From Stenotrophomonas sp. ESTM1D_MKCIP4_1 (lineage in GTDB: Bacteria > Pseudomonadota > Gammaproteobacteria > Xanthomonadales > Xanthomonadaceae), in the NCBI RefSeq assembly GCF_003086895.1, contig NZ_CP026004.1:2082731-2146730 (forward strand): a stretch of DNA of 64,000 bases, written 5' to 3'. This document shows, one piece after another, positions 26,427 to 35,799 of this stretch (position 1 is the first letter of the stretch; each line of letters opens with the position of its first letter). The translations under genes and the position numbers were made by a program. The notes under the pieces are model-generated. The model ran no database searches. It had not been told where the DNA came from and saw only the letters and a program-made list of their open reading frames with translations.

Positions 26427-27575
26427 TTACGCGTAGGCGTCGAGCAGCCCGCGCTGGCGCATCAGCTGTGCGGCCGACACCGTGGTGTCGCCCCGCGACG
26501 GTTCTCCGTCGCCGCCGGCCAGGCCGCTCGTGCCGCCGGGCTGCGCCGACGGATTGCCGTCGCCGCTGTTCTGCTGGCCGACATCGGCATGGGCCAGCTG
26601 GAAGCCCTGTTCGCCCAGCAGTTCGCGCAGGCGCGGCAGGCTGCTTTCCAGCGCATGGCGCACGTCCACGTGCGGGCTGCTGAAGCTGGCGTGGACCTTG
26701 TCGCCATTCATCTGCAGGCGCACATCCACCGGGCCGAGGTCTTCCGGGTTCAGGCGGATATGGGCGTGGCCGATCTTCTGGTCGGCCAGCCAGCTGAGGC
26801 GCGCACCGACCGCTTGGTCGAAGCCGTCGTCACCCAGGGTCGGCGTGGGTGTCGGTTCGCCATCGAAGACCGGCGTGCTGGCCAGCGCGGCCTTCAGGTC
26901 CTGCAGCGCGGGGGGCAGGGGAAGCTGCAGCGGGGTGGGTGGGGTGCGATCACCGATCAGCAGGCCGTCGCTGTCGTCGGCGCCATCCAGCGCCTGCTGG
27001 CCGAGGACCATGTCCGGCAGCGGCTGGGTGACGATGTCGCCATCAGTGTCGGCCGCTGCGGTGGTGGTAGCCGTGGCCGCAGCCGTGCCGGCAGCCAGCG
27101 CCGCCGCCGTGGGCAGACCGGTGGCCGGCAATGACGGGGCTGCGGCAGCCAGGTCCGCGTCGCCGCCCTCCGTCGTTGCCACGGGTGTCGCGGCGACGGC
27201 GTCGGTGGGCACCGGCACGGCCAGCACCAAGCCGGCCAGGCCGAGTGGCGGCCACGGCGCGTCTTCGCTTTCCGTCGCTGTGTCCTTGTCGTCCGTCGAA
27301 GTCTGGGCGGGCGGCGCGCCAGCGGCCGTCGTTTCGGTGGCCGCGGCGTCGCTGTCCGGGGCGCTGCTGCCAGGCGTGTCCGCGCCGCCGTCCGGGTTGG
27401 CCGGCGCGCTGTTGGGCGATGGGGCCTTGCTGGCCGGCTGGGGCTTCGCCGCTGTTTCGGGCGCGCCCTGCAGCATCTGCCCGAAGTCCTTGCCGCTGCC
27501 CGTGCTGCGCGCGGTGCTGGGCGTGCTGCTGGCGGTGCCGCCGGTGCCGGTGCTGCTGGACAAGGCGGAGGGCAT
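26427..27575 (-). CDS. fliK: Flagellar hook-length control protein FliK
   Basis: 382 residues from the ATG at 27575, which overlaps the fliJ stop. The long N-terminal region is Ala/Thr/Pro-rich and disordered-looking, as expected for the molecular ruler. The C-terminal FliK domain (about 245-330) carries LSWLADQKIGHAHIRLNPEDLGPVDVRL-type sequence that contacts FlhB. The protein sets hook length and triggers the export switch. Last gene of the fliE operon. Confidence 0.93.
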   Translation of the reverse strand: MPSALSSSTGTGGTASSTPSTARSTGSGKDFGQMLQGAPETAAKPQPASKAPSPNSAPANPDGGADTPGSSAPDSDAAATETTAAGAPPAQTSTDDKDTATESEDAPWPPLGLAGLVLAVPVPTDAVAATPVATTEGGDADLAAAAPSLPATGLPTAAALAAGTAAATATTTAAADTDGDIVTQPLPDMVLGQQALDGADDSDGLLIGDRTPPTPLQLPLPPALQDLKAALASTPVFDGEPTPTPTLGDDGFDQAVGARLSWLADQKIGHAHIRLNPEDLGPVDVRLQMNGDKVHASFSSPHVDVRHALESSLPRLRELLGEQGFQLAHADVGQQNSGDGNPSAQPGGTSGLAGGDGEPSRGDTTVSAAQLMRQRGLLDAYA

Positions 27576-28042
27576 CACGGCCGGCTCCCCTGTTCGCCAC
27601 CGTCGGGCTCGGCGGTCTGCGCCAGCCGAGCCCGGCGGGCGCCGATGTCGTCCATCTCGCGCTGGTCGCGGCGGTCGGTCACCACCTTCTCCTGGGCCCG
27701 GTAGCTGGCGGCCAACTGTTCCAGCACGGCCTTGTCACGGCTGGCCAGGATCAGGCGCGCACGTTCGGCTTCCACCTTCTCGCGGTTGCCGTTCACAGTG
27801 GCCTGCTGCTGTTCCACCGCACTGTCGAGGCGGTCGAGGAAGGCACGCCGGTTCAGCAGCTGTGCGGGGCTGGTGGCCGCCATTTGTGCATTCGCATACT
27901 CCTCGGCGTAACGGCGAAGCTCGTCCAGGCGCGACAGATGGGTATCGAGCACGCGCTGGCGTTCGGCCAGATCGCGTGCCACGGCGTCTTCGTGTTCCTG
28001 GGCCCGCTTCAGCAGCGGATCGATGCGCTTGGACTGTGTCAT
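27575..28042 (-). CDS. fliJ: Flagellar export chaperone FliJ
   Basis: 155-residue, almost all-helical coiled coil with many Arg/Glu/Gln. FliJ sits like a rotor in the FliI hexamer and links it to FlhA. It follows fliI with a 12-nt gap and overlaps fliK. Sequence identity in this family is low, so position and coiled-coil form carry most of the call. Confidence 0.88.
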   Translation of the reverse strand: MTQSKRIDPLLKRAQEHEDAVARDLAERQRVLDTHLSRLDELRRYAEEYANAQMAATSPAQLLNRRAFLDRLDSAVEQQQATVNGNREKVEAERARLILASRDKAVLEQLAASYRAQEKVVTDRRDQREMDDIGARRARLAQTAEPDGGEQGSRP

Positions 28043-28054
28043 GGTTCGGCTCTC

Positions 28055-29431
28055 TTAATCCACCAGGCGCTGCAGCGCGGCCTGGCTGTGCGGAAGATCG
28101 GCGGCCTTGGCCACGTCCTGGCCCAGGAACTCCATGATTTCCGGCCAGCGTTCCAGGGCTTCATCGGTGGCGGCGTCGTTGCCGCGCTGGTAGGCGCCGA
28201 TCGCAATGAGGTCGCGGTTGGAGGAATAGGCCGAGACCAGCCGCTTCAGCTTGCGGATGCGCAGGCGCCACGGTTCGTCGGCAATTTCGGTGACCACGCG
28301 GCTGACCGACGATTCGACGTCGATGGCCGGGTACAGGCCGCTGTCGGCGACCCGGCGCGACAGCAGGATGTGGCCGTCAAGGATGGCGCGCGCCGCATCG
28401 GCGATCGGGTCCTGCGGGTCGTCGCCTTCGGTCAGTACCGTGTAGAACGCGGTGATCGAGCCCCGGCCCTTGGCGCCGTTGCCGGCACGTTCCACCAGCG
28501 CTGGCAGTTTGGCGAACACCGAGGGCGGGTAGCCGCGGGTGGTCGGCGGCTCGCCTACCGACAGGCCGATCTCGCGCTGGGCCTGGGCAAAGCGGGTCAG
28601 CGAATCCATCAGCAGCAGCACGTTCAGGCCCTGGTCGCGGAACCACTCGGCGATGGCCGTGGCGCGGTAGGCGCCATGCAGGCGCGCCAGCGGCGGTCGG
28701 TCGGCCGGGCTGGCCACCACCACGGCGCGGCGCAGGCCTTCCTCGCCCAGCGTGGTTTCGACGAAATCGCGGACTTCGCGGCCACGTTCACCGATCAGCC
28801 CGACCACGATGACGTCGGCGGCGGTGTAGCGGGTCATCATGCCCAGCAGCGTCGATTTGCCGACGCCGGAACCGGCGAACAGGCCCACGCGCTGGCCGCG
28901 GCCGATCGGCAGCAGGGCATTGATGGCGCGCACACCCACGTCCAGCGGCTGGGTGATGGGTTCGCGCGCGAGCGGATTGATGGAGACGCCGGCCATGCCG
29001 ACATGGCCTTCGGCGCGGATCGGACCCTTGCCATCCAGCGGCACGCCATCGCTGTCAATCACGCGGCCGAGCAGGCCTTCGCCCACTTCCACGCCGCCAC
29101 GGCGCGCCGAGGGCACGACGCGTGCGTTGGGCAGCAGGCCATGCAGTTCGGCGCTGGGCATCAGGTAGGTGCGTTCGCCGGCAAAGCCGACCACTTCCGC
29201 ATCGACCCAGCCGCCATCGACCACTTCCACCTTGCAGCTGGCCCCCAGCGGGGCTTCGCAGCCGACCGCTTCCAGGGTCAGGCCGACCGCGCGGCGCAGC
29301 ACGCCTTCGCGGATCAGGCCCCGGCCATGGGCAGTGTCCACGCGCAGGCCGTCCAGGCGGCGGGCCAGGCGCAGGTTGCGGGCCATGGCCCAATCGGTGG
29401 GCGGCGGAGGCAGGTTCGCTTCAGGGGTCAT
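28055..29431 (-). CDS. fliI: Flagellum-specific ATPase FliI
   Basis: 458-residue F1-beta-like ATPase of the export system. The P-loop GLFAGSGVGKSTLLG is near residues 165-179, followed by VIVVGLIGERGREV and LLLMDSLTRFAQAQREIGL. The start overlaps the fliH stop (ATGA). Typical length. Confidence 0.97.
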   Translation of the reverse strand: MTPEANLPPPPTDWAMARNLRLARRLDGLRVDTAHGRGLIREGVLRRAVGLTLEAVGCEAPLGASCKVEVVDGGWVDAEVVGFAGERTYLMPSAELHGLLPNARVVPSARRGGVEVGEGLLGRVIDSDGVPLDGKGPIRAEGHVGMAGVSINPLAREPITQPLDVGVRAINALLPIGRGQRVGLFAGSGVGKSTLLGMMTRYTAADVIVVGLIGERGREVRDFVETTLGEEGLRRAVVVASPADRPPLARLHGAYRATAIAEWFRDQGLNVLLLMDSLTRFAQAQREIGLSVGEPPTTRGYPPSVFAKLPALVERAGNGAKGRGSITAFYTVLTEGDDPQDPIADAARAILDGHILLSRRVADSGLYPAIDVESSVSRVVTEIADEPWRLRIRKLKRLVSAYSSNRDLIAIGAYQRGNDAATDEALERWPEIMEFLGQDVAKAADLPHSQAALQRLVD

Positions 29432-30069
29432 GGAGTGGCTCCGGTCTGGCGGATCACGGCGTCCAGGGCGCCGCGCAGGCGGGCTTCGAGGGTGCCGTCG
29501 ATGCGCACGGCTTCGGCGTGCACGCGCAGGTCGCCACGGCTCAGGCTGGTGTCGGGTACCAGGCGCTGGGTGGGTGACAGGGTGATCAGCGGCGCCAGCG
29601 CGGCGATGTCATCCGGGTGCAGGCGCACTTCCACTTCACGCGTGCTGCCGCCCACGGCATCCACCGCTTCGCCCACCAGCTGTGCTAGCAGTGCCGGGTC
29701 CGCTTCGTAGGCGCGACCCACCAGCGCACCAGCAATGCGTACCGCCAGTTCGCCCAGCGCGCCGACCACTTCGTTTTCCAGTCGCACCAGCGGCCGGCTG
29801 AAGTTGTCCAGGATGCCTTCCATCTGTGCGATCAGGCGGCGGATCTCCGCCTGGCCCTGGCCGTAGCCATCGGCATGGCCCTGCTGGAAGCCTTCCTTTT
29901 CGGCGCTGTCCTGGATGGCCTGGATTTCCTCCAGCGTCGGCAGCTGCAGGACCGGCTCCGGTTCGTGCTCGGGATCCGGTTCGGTGAGCGCGAAAACATC
30001 TTCCGGTTCCAGCGCCGGTTGCGGCTGGGCCAGCAGATCAGGGGCGAGCCAGCGCACGACGTTGCTCAC
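29428..30069 (-). CDS. fliH: Flagellar export regulator FliH
   Basis: 213-residue stator-like regulator of FliI. The N-terminal part is acidic and Pro-rich. The middle holds a GxxxG-like helix (EGFQQGHADGYGQGQAEI) typical of FliH, and the C-terminus resembles the E-subunit fold of V-ATPases. The start is a GTG at 30069 overlapping the fliG stop (GTGA). Confidence 0.93.
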   Translation of the reverse strand: MSNVVRWLAPDLLAQPQPALEPEDVFALTEPDPEHEPEPVLQLPTLEEIQAIQDSAEKEGFQQGHADGYGQGQAEIRRLIAQMEGILDNFSRPLVRLENEVVGALGELAVRIAGALVGRAYEADPALLAQLVGEAVDAVGGSTREVEVRLHPDDIAALAPLITLSPTQRLVPDTSLSRGDLRVHAEAVRIDGTLEARLRGALDAVIRQTGATP

Positions 30070-31067
30070 AGCATGGCCTCCGCGCTGCCACCGATGGTGA
30101 CGGTGCCTTCATCGGCCATGCGCTTGACGATGGCCAGGATTTCGCGCTGCGCACCTTCCACGTCGGACAGGCGCACCGGCCCGCGGGCTTCCATGTCTTC
30201 CAGCAGGATTTCGGCGGCACGCTGCGACATGTTGCGGGTGATCTTGTCGCGCACCTTGATGTCCGCGCCACGCAGGGCCAGGCCCAGGCGCTCGCCGCTC
30301 ACTTCGCGCAGCACCAGCTGCATTTCGCGGTCGTCCAGGTCCACCAGATCGTCGAAGACGAACATCAGGTCCTGGATGCGGCCACTGAGCGGCGCATCGA
30401 TGCGCGCGATCTCGCCGAGGATCGCCTGGTCCTGGCCGCTTTCCATGAAGTTGAGGATGTTGGCCGCGCACTGCACGCCGCCGATGTTGGACGACTTCAG
30501 GTTCTGGTTGCCGGCGAACTGGCGTTCCATGATCTCGTTCAGTTCATTCAGTGCGTTCGGCGGAATGCCGTCGAGGGTGGCGATGCGCAGCAGCACGTCC
30601 ACGCGGGTACGGTCGGGCAGTAGTTTCAGGGCATCGGCGGCCTGGTCGGTTTCCAGGTGGGCCATCACGATGGCGATGATCTGCGGGTGCTCGTTGCGCA
30701 CCAGGTCGGCCACCGCACGCGGGTCCATCCACTTCAGCGCATCCAGGCCGGTGGTGTTGCGGCCCAGCAGGATGCGGTCGATCAGGCCGCTGGCCTTCTC
30801 GCTGCCCAGCGCCTGGATCAGCATGTTGCGGATGTAGTCATCCGAGCCCACGCCCAGCGAGGTCTTCGAGCCCAGTTCCTGGGTGAACTGGTCCATCACC
30901 CGGCCCACCTGGTCGCGGGTGATGTCGGTCATGGTGGCCATGGCGATGCCGATCTTCTGCACTTCCTTGGGTTCCATGTGGCGCAGCACTTCAGCCGCAT
31001 CCAATTCACCCAGGGACAGCAGCAGCACGGCAGCGCGCTGCACGCCGGTCAGCGGTACATCAGTCAT
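30066..31067 (-). CDS. fliG: Flagellar motor switch protein FliG
   Basis: 333-residue rotor protein. The N-terminal domain binds FliF; the middle ARM domain carries the EHPQ motif (VRNEHPQIIAIVMAHL). The C-terminal torque helix has conserved charged residues (VFDDLVDLDDREMQLVLREV). The ATG overlaps fliF by 8 nt, which should keep the FliF:FliG ratio fixed. Confidence 0.97.
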   Translation of the reverse strand: MTDVPLTGVQRAAVLLLSLGELDAAEVLRHMEPKEVQKIGIAMATMTDITRDQVGRVMDQFTQELGSKTSLGVGSDDYIRNMLIQALGSEKASGLIDRILLGRNTTGLDALKWMDPRAVADLVRNEHPQIIAIVMAHLETDQAADALKLLPDRTRVDVLLRIATLDGIPPNALNELNEIMERQFAGNQNLKSSNIGGVQCAANILNFMESGQDQAILGEIARIDAPLSGRIQDLMFVFDDLVDLDDREMQLVLREVSGERLGLALRGADIKVRDKITRNMSQRAAEILLEDMEARGPVRLSDVEGAQREILAIVKRMADEGTVTIGGSAEAML

Positions 31068-32706
31068 TGGCCACCCAGCCCTTGACCACCTGGGCCACGC
31101 GCTTGGAGTCGGTCTTCACGGCTTCACGGGCCATCCGCAGTCGTTCCTCATATGAATCCACCGGCAGGGCCAATGCTTCCGGCCCGCCCAGGCTGGCCCG
31201 GTCGGCGCCCAGCGCCGGCAGCGGGGTGCCATCGTCGTCCACCAGCTGCACGTCCGCGGTATGCGGTTCCAGTGCAGCGTCCTCGTCCTTCTTGTTCTGC
31301 CCGGTGATGCCGCGCAGTGCCGGGCGCAGCACGCCGAACAGCAGCGCCAGCACCACCACTGCGCCCAGCAGCATGCGGCCGGCGTCGAACACCCATGGCA
31401 GCTCCCACCAGGCCGGGCCTTCCACCGGGGTGGTGTCGCGCACGAACGGCGCGTTCATCACCGACACGGTGTCGCCACGTTCGGCATTGAAGCCCACCGC
31501 CTGTTTCACCAGTGCTTCGACGCGGGTCAGTTCGGCGGCGGCCAGCGGCTGCGGGGTCACCTTGCCGTTGGCACCGGCACGCGGCACGTTGTCCACCAGC
31601 ACCGCCACCGAAACGCGCTTGATGCGGCCGGCCGGCTGGCGGGTGTGCTGCAGGGTGCGGTCCAGCTCGTAGTTGCGGGTGGCGTTCTTGCTGCTTTCGG
31701 TCGGTGCCTGCGCGGTGGGCGGTGCGGCCTGCTGGCCCGGCGGGCTGTTGCTGGTGGCACCCGGTACGCCCTGCGGGCCCGGGGTGCTGGTGGTGTTCTC
31801 GCTCATCTGCTCGCTGCGCAGCTTCTGCGGTTCACCGTTGTAGAGCTCGTGGGCTTCCTCGGTCACCGAGAAATCCATGTCCACGCTCACTTCCGGATTG
31901 ACGCGGCCGGGGCCGGTCATCGGTTCCAGCAGCTCGCGGATGCGCTGGTTGAAGGAGGTTTCCTGGCGGCGCACCTGCTCGAACTGGGCCGCGTTCACCG
32001 CGGCTTCGCTGTTGGGGTCGCTGACGCTGAGCATGCGGCCGCTCTGGTCGACGATGGTCACCCGCTCGGGGGCCAGATCGGGAATGCTGGCGGCCACCAT
32101 GTGCACGATGGCATCGACCTGGCTGCGCTCCAGCTGCTGGCCACCCCGCAGTTCCAGGGTGACCGAGGCACTGGCTACGTCACGCTGGCGGGTGAAGGCG
32201 CTGGGCTTGGGAATGGCCAGGTGCACGCGCGAATCGCGCACCGGGCGCAGGGTGTTGATGGTGCGCGACAGCTCGGTTTCCAGCGCGTGCTGGTAGCGCG
32301 CGCTTTCCACGAACTGGCTGACGCCAAAGCCTGGGTCACGTTCCATCAGCTCGAAGCCGAGCTTGCCGCTGTCGGTCAGGCCGGAGCCGGCCAGCTTCAG
32401 GCGCGCATCGTGCAGGTTCTTTTCCGGCACGGTGATGCCACCCGTTGCCGGATCGAGCTCGAACGGAATCTGCGCGGCGCGCAGCAGGTCGGTGGCCTCA
32501 GCCGTAGCCTTCTGGTCCAGGCCGGTGTACAGCGGAACCATGCCCGGCTTCTGCGACCAGAAGAACACGAACAGGCCTGCCGCCACCGCCACCGCGATCA
32601 TCGCCATCAGGCCCAGGCGGCGGGTGATCTGCAGACTCTGCAGACGGTCGAACCACTGCCCGGCCTTTTCGGCGTTCAGTGTTTCCTTGGAGAGCGTCAG
32701 TGCCAT
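31060..32706 (-). CDS. fliF: Flagellar MS-ring protein FliF
   Basis: 548-residue membrane ring protein. Two membrane helices (about 33-52 and 440-462) flank a periplasmic part with ring-building motifs (VPLYTGLDQKATAEATDLL, RVHLAIPKPSAFTRQ). The cytoplasmic C-terminus ends in a FliG-binding tail. A disordered Gly/Pro/Gln-rich insert lies near residues 310-345. It starts 14 nt after fliE. Confidence 0.97.
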   Translation of the reverse strand: MALTLSKETLNAEKAGQWFDRLQSLQITRRLGLMAMIAVAVAAGLFVFFWSQKPGMVPLYTGLDQKATAEATDLLRAAQIPFELDPATGGITVPEKNLHDARLKLAGSGLTDSGKLGFELMERDPGFGVSQFVESARYQHALETELSRTINTLRPVRDSRVHLAIPKPSAFTRQRDVASASVTLELRGGQQLERSQVDAIVHMVAASIPDLAPERVTIVDQSGRMLSVSDPNSEAAVNAAQFEQVRRQETSFNQRIRELLEPMTGPGRVNPEVSVDMDFSVTEEAHELYNGEPQKLRSEQMSENTTSTPGPQGVPGATSNSPPGQQAAPPTAQAPTESSKNATRNYELDRTLQHTRQPAGRIKRVSVAVLVDNVPRAGANGKVTPQPLAAAELTRVEALVKQAVGFNAERGDTVSVMNAPFVRDTTPVEGPAWWELPWVFDAGRMLLGAVVVLALLFGVLRPALRGITGQNKKDEDAALEPHTADVQLVDDDGTPLPALGADRASLGGPEALALPVDSYEERLRMAREAVKTDSKRVAQVVKGWVAND

Positions 32707-32719
32707 GCGTCAATGTTCC

Positions 32720-33088
32720 TTACAGCGGCATGTTCATCACGTCCTGGTAGGCCTGGACGAGACGGTTGCGGACTTCCACGGTGGCGCGGAAGGCGATCTG
32801 GGACTGCTGCGAGGCGACCATCACCTTGGCCAGGTCGGCGCCGGGCTCACCCAGCTCGAAGGCCTTGGCCAGCGCGCCGGATTTCTGCTGCGCATCGTTG
32901 ACGCCGGCGATGGCGCCGCGCAGGGTTTCGGTGAAGCTGGCGGGCTGGACCTGCGGTGCGTCCAGCACCGTGCCCGGCAGGGCATTGCTACGCGGCGCTT
33001 CGGCCAGCGGGTTGAGCGCCGCCGGCTGTCCCATCTGGGTCTGATAGGAGCGGATCTGGGAGAGGATCGAAGTGACGGAGTGGGACAT
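32720..33088 (-). CDS. fliE: Flagellar hook-basal body protein FliE
   Basis: 122-residue rod-adaptor protein joining the MS ring to the rod. The C-terminal half (VMVASQQSQIAFRATVEVRN) is the FliE signature. The ATG at 33088 is preferred to an upstream TTG, which would add two residues. First gene of fliE-F-G-H-I-J-K, about 48 nt after a sigma-54 element. Confidence 0.95.
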   Translation of the reverse strand: MSHSVTSILSQIRSYQTQMGQPAALNPLAEAPRSNALPGTVLDAPQVQPASFTETLRGAIAGVNDAQQKSGALAKAFELGEPGADLAKVMVASQQSQIAFRATVEVRNRLVQAYQDVMNMPL

Positions 33089-33135
33089 CTGCAACGGTTC
33101 CAGAAACAGGGATGGGGGTATTCGTCTGGAAGCAG

Positions 33136-33150
33136 TGCAAGCGGCGTGCC
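33136..33150 (-). promoter_or_regulatory. Sigma-54 promoter of fliE operon
   Basis: The minus strand reads GGCACGCCGCTTGCA, identical to the element before flgG. The predicted start near 33125 gives a leader of about 37 nt to fliE. Confidence 0.88.
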
Positions 33151-33191
33151 GAAACGCCTTTTCGATTCAGTGACGTGAGGGCCTGTATCCG

Positions 33192-33271
33192 GTAGCGCCG
33201 GCCGCTGGCCGGCAACCGCAGCGCCGCCGAATGGGGTCAGATCCCGTTGCGCGGCAACGGGCTCTGACCCG
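33192..33271. repeat. Two adjacent palindromes upstream of the fliE promoter
   Basis: A GTAG element with GCCGGCC and GGCCGGC arms (33192-33216) is followed by a second palindrome, GGGTCAGA then CCCGTTGC, with the mirror arms GCAACGGG and CTGACCC (33233-33271). They fill most of the gap between the secreted-protein gene and the fliE promoter. Confidence 0.65.
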
Positions 33272-33309
33272 GGCATCAGGCGCCAGTTCCCCGGCGTCGG
33301 TTTTTTGGC

Positions 33310-33726
33310 CTAGGGCTGCAACGTCCAGTGGCCGGAATTCTGGCGCTGGCGCGGTGCCAGGGGGCCGTCGTGCTGGGTATAGATGAAGCGCCCCTGGCGA
33401 TCGGTCAGGCAGCTCAGCAGCAGGGTGTAGCGGGCGGGACCCGCAGGATGGGCCTCGCTCATCTCTACTTCCGCGATATGCGGTGCCAGGCGGCGATAGC
33501 GGTAGTTGCCGCCGATGCGGATGCCGGTGCCCAGAACGTCAAGCGTGTAGGCGGCAGCGCCGAAGCTGACCTGCACCATGCGGCCGGCATTGGGATTGTC
33601 GGATGCGTACAGCGGGTCGCTGAGGTTGGTGAACTGGCGCCGATCGAGGGTGACAGGCAGGGTGCAGTCGGCGGCCATGGCCAGGGCGGGGCAGAGCAGG
33701 GCGGCAAACAACGTGATGCGGTACAT
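33310..33726 (-). CDS. Small secreted protein of unknown function
   Basis: 138 residues from the ATG at 33726, with AAGGAGAT upstream. A clear signal peptide (hydrophobic core, cleavage after AMA near residue 19) leaves a mature protein of about 119 residues with two cysteines that could pair. I do not recognise the family; it resembles short exported proteins found singly in xanthomonads. It is not part of the flagellar operons on either side and has its own gap of 179 nt to fleQ. Confidence 0.75.
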   Translation of the reverse strand: MYRITLFAALLCPALAMAADCTLPVTLDRRQFTNLSDPLYASDNPNAGRMVQVSFGAAAYTLDVLGTGIRIGGNYRYRRLAPHIAEVEMSEAHPAGPARYTLLLSCLTDRQGRFIYTQHDGPLAPRQRQNSGHWTLQP

Positions 33727-33807
33727 GAAGCATCTCCTTGGGATGGTCCGCTCATGCTCCGCAGTCGCGTTGGCTGCTGTCTGTAGGACGACTTGCAAAT
33801 GCACAGA

Positions 33808-33893
33808 GGTCGGATCCCTGTCCGACGGAAAGGGATCCGACCCCTGTGGGATCGCTCGGGTCAGAGCCCTTCCTGCGGAAGGGATCCGACCCC
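33808..33893. repeat. Two palindromes after fleQ
   Basis: GGTCGGATCCCT with the mirror AGGGATCCGACCCC (33808-33844), and GGGTCAGAGCCCTTCC with GGAAGGGATCCGACCCC (33858-33893). They lie just past the fleQ stop and may end its transcript. Confidence 0.6.
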
Positions 33894-33905
33894 GGTGGCG
33901 GGTGC

Positions 33906-35411
33906 TCAGCTGGCCAGTTCGGCCTGCTCACGTTCGATGCCGTACTTGCGCAGCTTCTCCACCAGGGTGGTGCGGCGCAGGCCCAGCAGCTGGGCGGCAT
34001 GGGCGACCACGCCCTGGGTGCGTTCCAGTGCTTCGTTGATCAGGCCCAGTTCGATCGTTGCCATGTGGTTGCGCAGGTCCAGGCCGTCGTCGGGCAGGGC
34101 GGCCGGGGCATTGCCGCGGTTCACGGCGATGCCATGTTCCAGCGCCGGCTGGCCGCCGCTGCCGGGGGTGTGGAAGGAGAAGCTGCGCAGGTCCAGGCGC
34201 TCCTCGGAAGCGGCCACCGGTGCCGGTGCAGGGGCGGCTACCGGTGCCAGTGCGGCGTCGCCACGGTAGCGGGCGGGCAGATCCTGCACGCGCACCGAAC
34301 CACCCGGGTGCAGCACCGCCAGACGCTCGACCAGGTTGGTCAGTTCGCGCACGTTGCCCGGCCATTCGTAGCTGGCCAGGGCCTGCAGCGCTTCCGGGGT
34401 GAAGCGCACTTCGCCGCGACCGGTGCGGCCGAGCTGCATGGCAATGGTTTCCACCAGCGCGGGCAGGTCCTCACGGCGCTCGCGCAGTGCCGGCACTTCG
34501 ATGGGGAACACGTTGAGGCGGTAGAACAGATCCTCGCGGAACTTGCCTTCGGCAATACGGGTTTCCAGATCGCGGTGGGTGGCGGCGACCACGCGCACGT
34601 TGCAGCGGATGGTCTGGTTGCCGCCCACGCGCTCGAAGCTGCGTTCCTGCAGCACGCGCAGCAGCTTGACCTGCATCGGCAGGCTCATGTCACCGATTTC
34701 ATCCAGCAGCAGGGTGCCGCCTTCGGCCATCTCGAAACGACCCTTGCGAGCCGTCAGCGCGCCGGTGAAAGCGCCTTTTTCGTGACCGAACAGTTCGCTT
34801 TCCAGCAGGTCGGCGGGAATGGCGCCGCAGTTGATCGCGACGAACGGTCCATCCCGGCGCGGCGAGCGCTGGTGGATCGAACGCGAGACCACTTCCTTGC
34901 CGGTGCCCGATTCGCCCAGCACCAGCACGGTGGTATCGAAGGCGGCCACCTGTTCGATCATGGTGCGCAGTCCGGTCACGGCCGGGCCGTTGCCGGTCGG
35001 GCCCTGGTCCTGCACGGCGCCGGCCTGGTGCTCGGCATCCAGGCGCTTCAGGCTGGCCCGGCGCAGCAGGGCTTCCATCTGCGCATGGCGCAGCGGGGCT
35101 TCCAGCGGCCAGATGTTGGCTTCGTGCAGGCCGTGCTGCCGGGCAAATGCCGCAGCTTCACCATCGGCCAGCAGCACCGGCGGCGGCAGGCTGCTGCCGC
35201 CCAGCCAGGCATACAGCGCGGTGCTGGCCGCGCTGTCGTCCAGGCTGCCGACAATCACCGCCATCCAGTCATTCTGGCGCTGCCGGCCCAGGTCGAAATC
35301 GGCTGCGTCGGAGACCCAGCGCGGGTTGAAATCCATGAATTCCAGCAGGGCAACGGTGCGCTCGGCACGCACGGCGTCGTTGTCCAGCACAAGGATGCGC
35401 GATTCACTCAC
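33906..35411 (-). CDS. fleQ: Sigma-54-dependent flagellar master activator FleQ
   Basis: 501-residue enhancer-binding protein. The N-terminal FleQ domain resembles a receiver, but the phospho-acceptor site reads VIVGS instead of ending in Asp, so it is probably not phosphorylated. The AAA+ core has Walker A GESGTGKE, the sigma-54 contact motif GAFTGA and Walker [10 protein letters not shown] Fis-type helix-turn-helix lies at the C-terminus. It overlaps the receiver gene upstream. In xanthomonads FleQ senses cyclic-di-GMP and acts with RpoN2 and FlhG. Confidence 0.94.
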   Translation of the reverse strand: MSESRILVLDNDAVRAERTVALLEFMDFNPRWVSDAADFDLGRQRQNDWMAVIVGSLDDSAASTALYAWLGGSSLPPPVLLADGEAAAFARQHGLHEANIWPLEAPLRHAQMEALLRRASLKRLDAEHQAGAVQDQGPTGNGPAVTGLRTMIEQVAAFDTTVLVLGESGTGKEVVSRSIHQRSPRRDGPFVAINCGAIPADLLESELFGHEKGAFTGALTARKGRFEMAEGGTLLLDEIGDMSLPMQVKLLRVLQERSFERVGGNQTIRCNVRVVAATHRDLETRIAEGKFREDLFYRLNVFPIEVPALRERREDLPALVETIAMQLGRTGRGEVRFTPEALQALASYEWPGNVRELTNLVERLAVLHPGGSVRVQDLPARYRGDAALAPVAAPAPAPVAASEERLDLRSFSFHTPGSGGQPALEHGIAVNRGNAPAALPDDGLDLRNHMATIELGLINEALERTQGVVAHAAQLLGLRRTTLVEKLRKYGIEREQAELAS

Positions 35412-35785
35412 GATCGATTCTCCCTGAGGCCTTCCAGGATCGGCATGACTTCCTGGATGTACGACAACTTGCTGACGAAATTATCGGCGCCGGCGCGCAG
35501 CGCATGTTCGCGGTGCTCGACGTCGTCGAAGTGGCTGGCGATGACGATGTACGGGGCATCATCCTGCGACTTGATCAGGCGGGTCGCCTGCAGGCCACCC
35601 ATTTCCGGCATCGCCAGGTCCATCAGCACCACCTGCGGGCGCAGCGACTCGGAACGCTCGATGGCTTCCAGGCCGTTGCCGGCGCTGCCGACGATCTGCA
35701 GCCAGTCGATCTTGCGGAAGTGGCGCATCGCCGCGTTGATGAATCCCTCATGGTCATCGACCAGCAGGACTGTGAGCTTGTTCAT
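35408..35785 (-). CDS. Stand-alone response regulator receiver
   Basis: 125 residues, a receiver without an output domain. The acid pocket (LLVDDHEG), phospho-acceptor Asp in [13 protein letters not shown] and the C-terminal Lys in VSKL are present. The ATG at 35785 has AAGGA 8 nt upstream; an earlier ATG at 35794 sits directly on AAAAGG and is less likely. It is wedged between rpoN2 and fleQ and overlaps fleQ, so a role in the same regulatory step is likely. Its partner kinase is not visible. Confidence 0.9.
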   Translation of the reverse strand: MNKLTVLLVDDHEGFINAAMRHFRKIDWLQIVGSAGNGLEAIERSESLRPQVVLMDLAMPEMGGLQATRLIKSQDDAPYIVIASHFDDVEHREHALRAGADNFVSKLSYIQEVMPILEGLRENRS

Positions 35786-35799
35786 GTCCAACATCCTTT

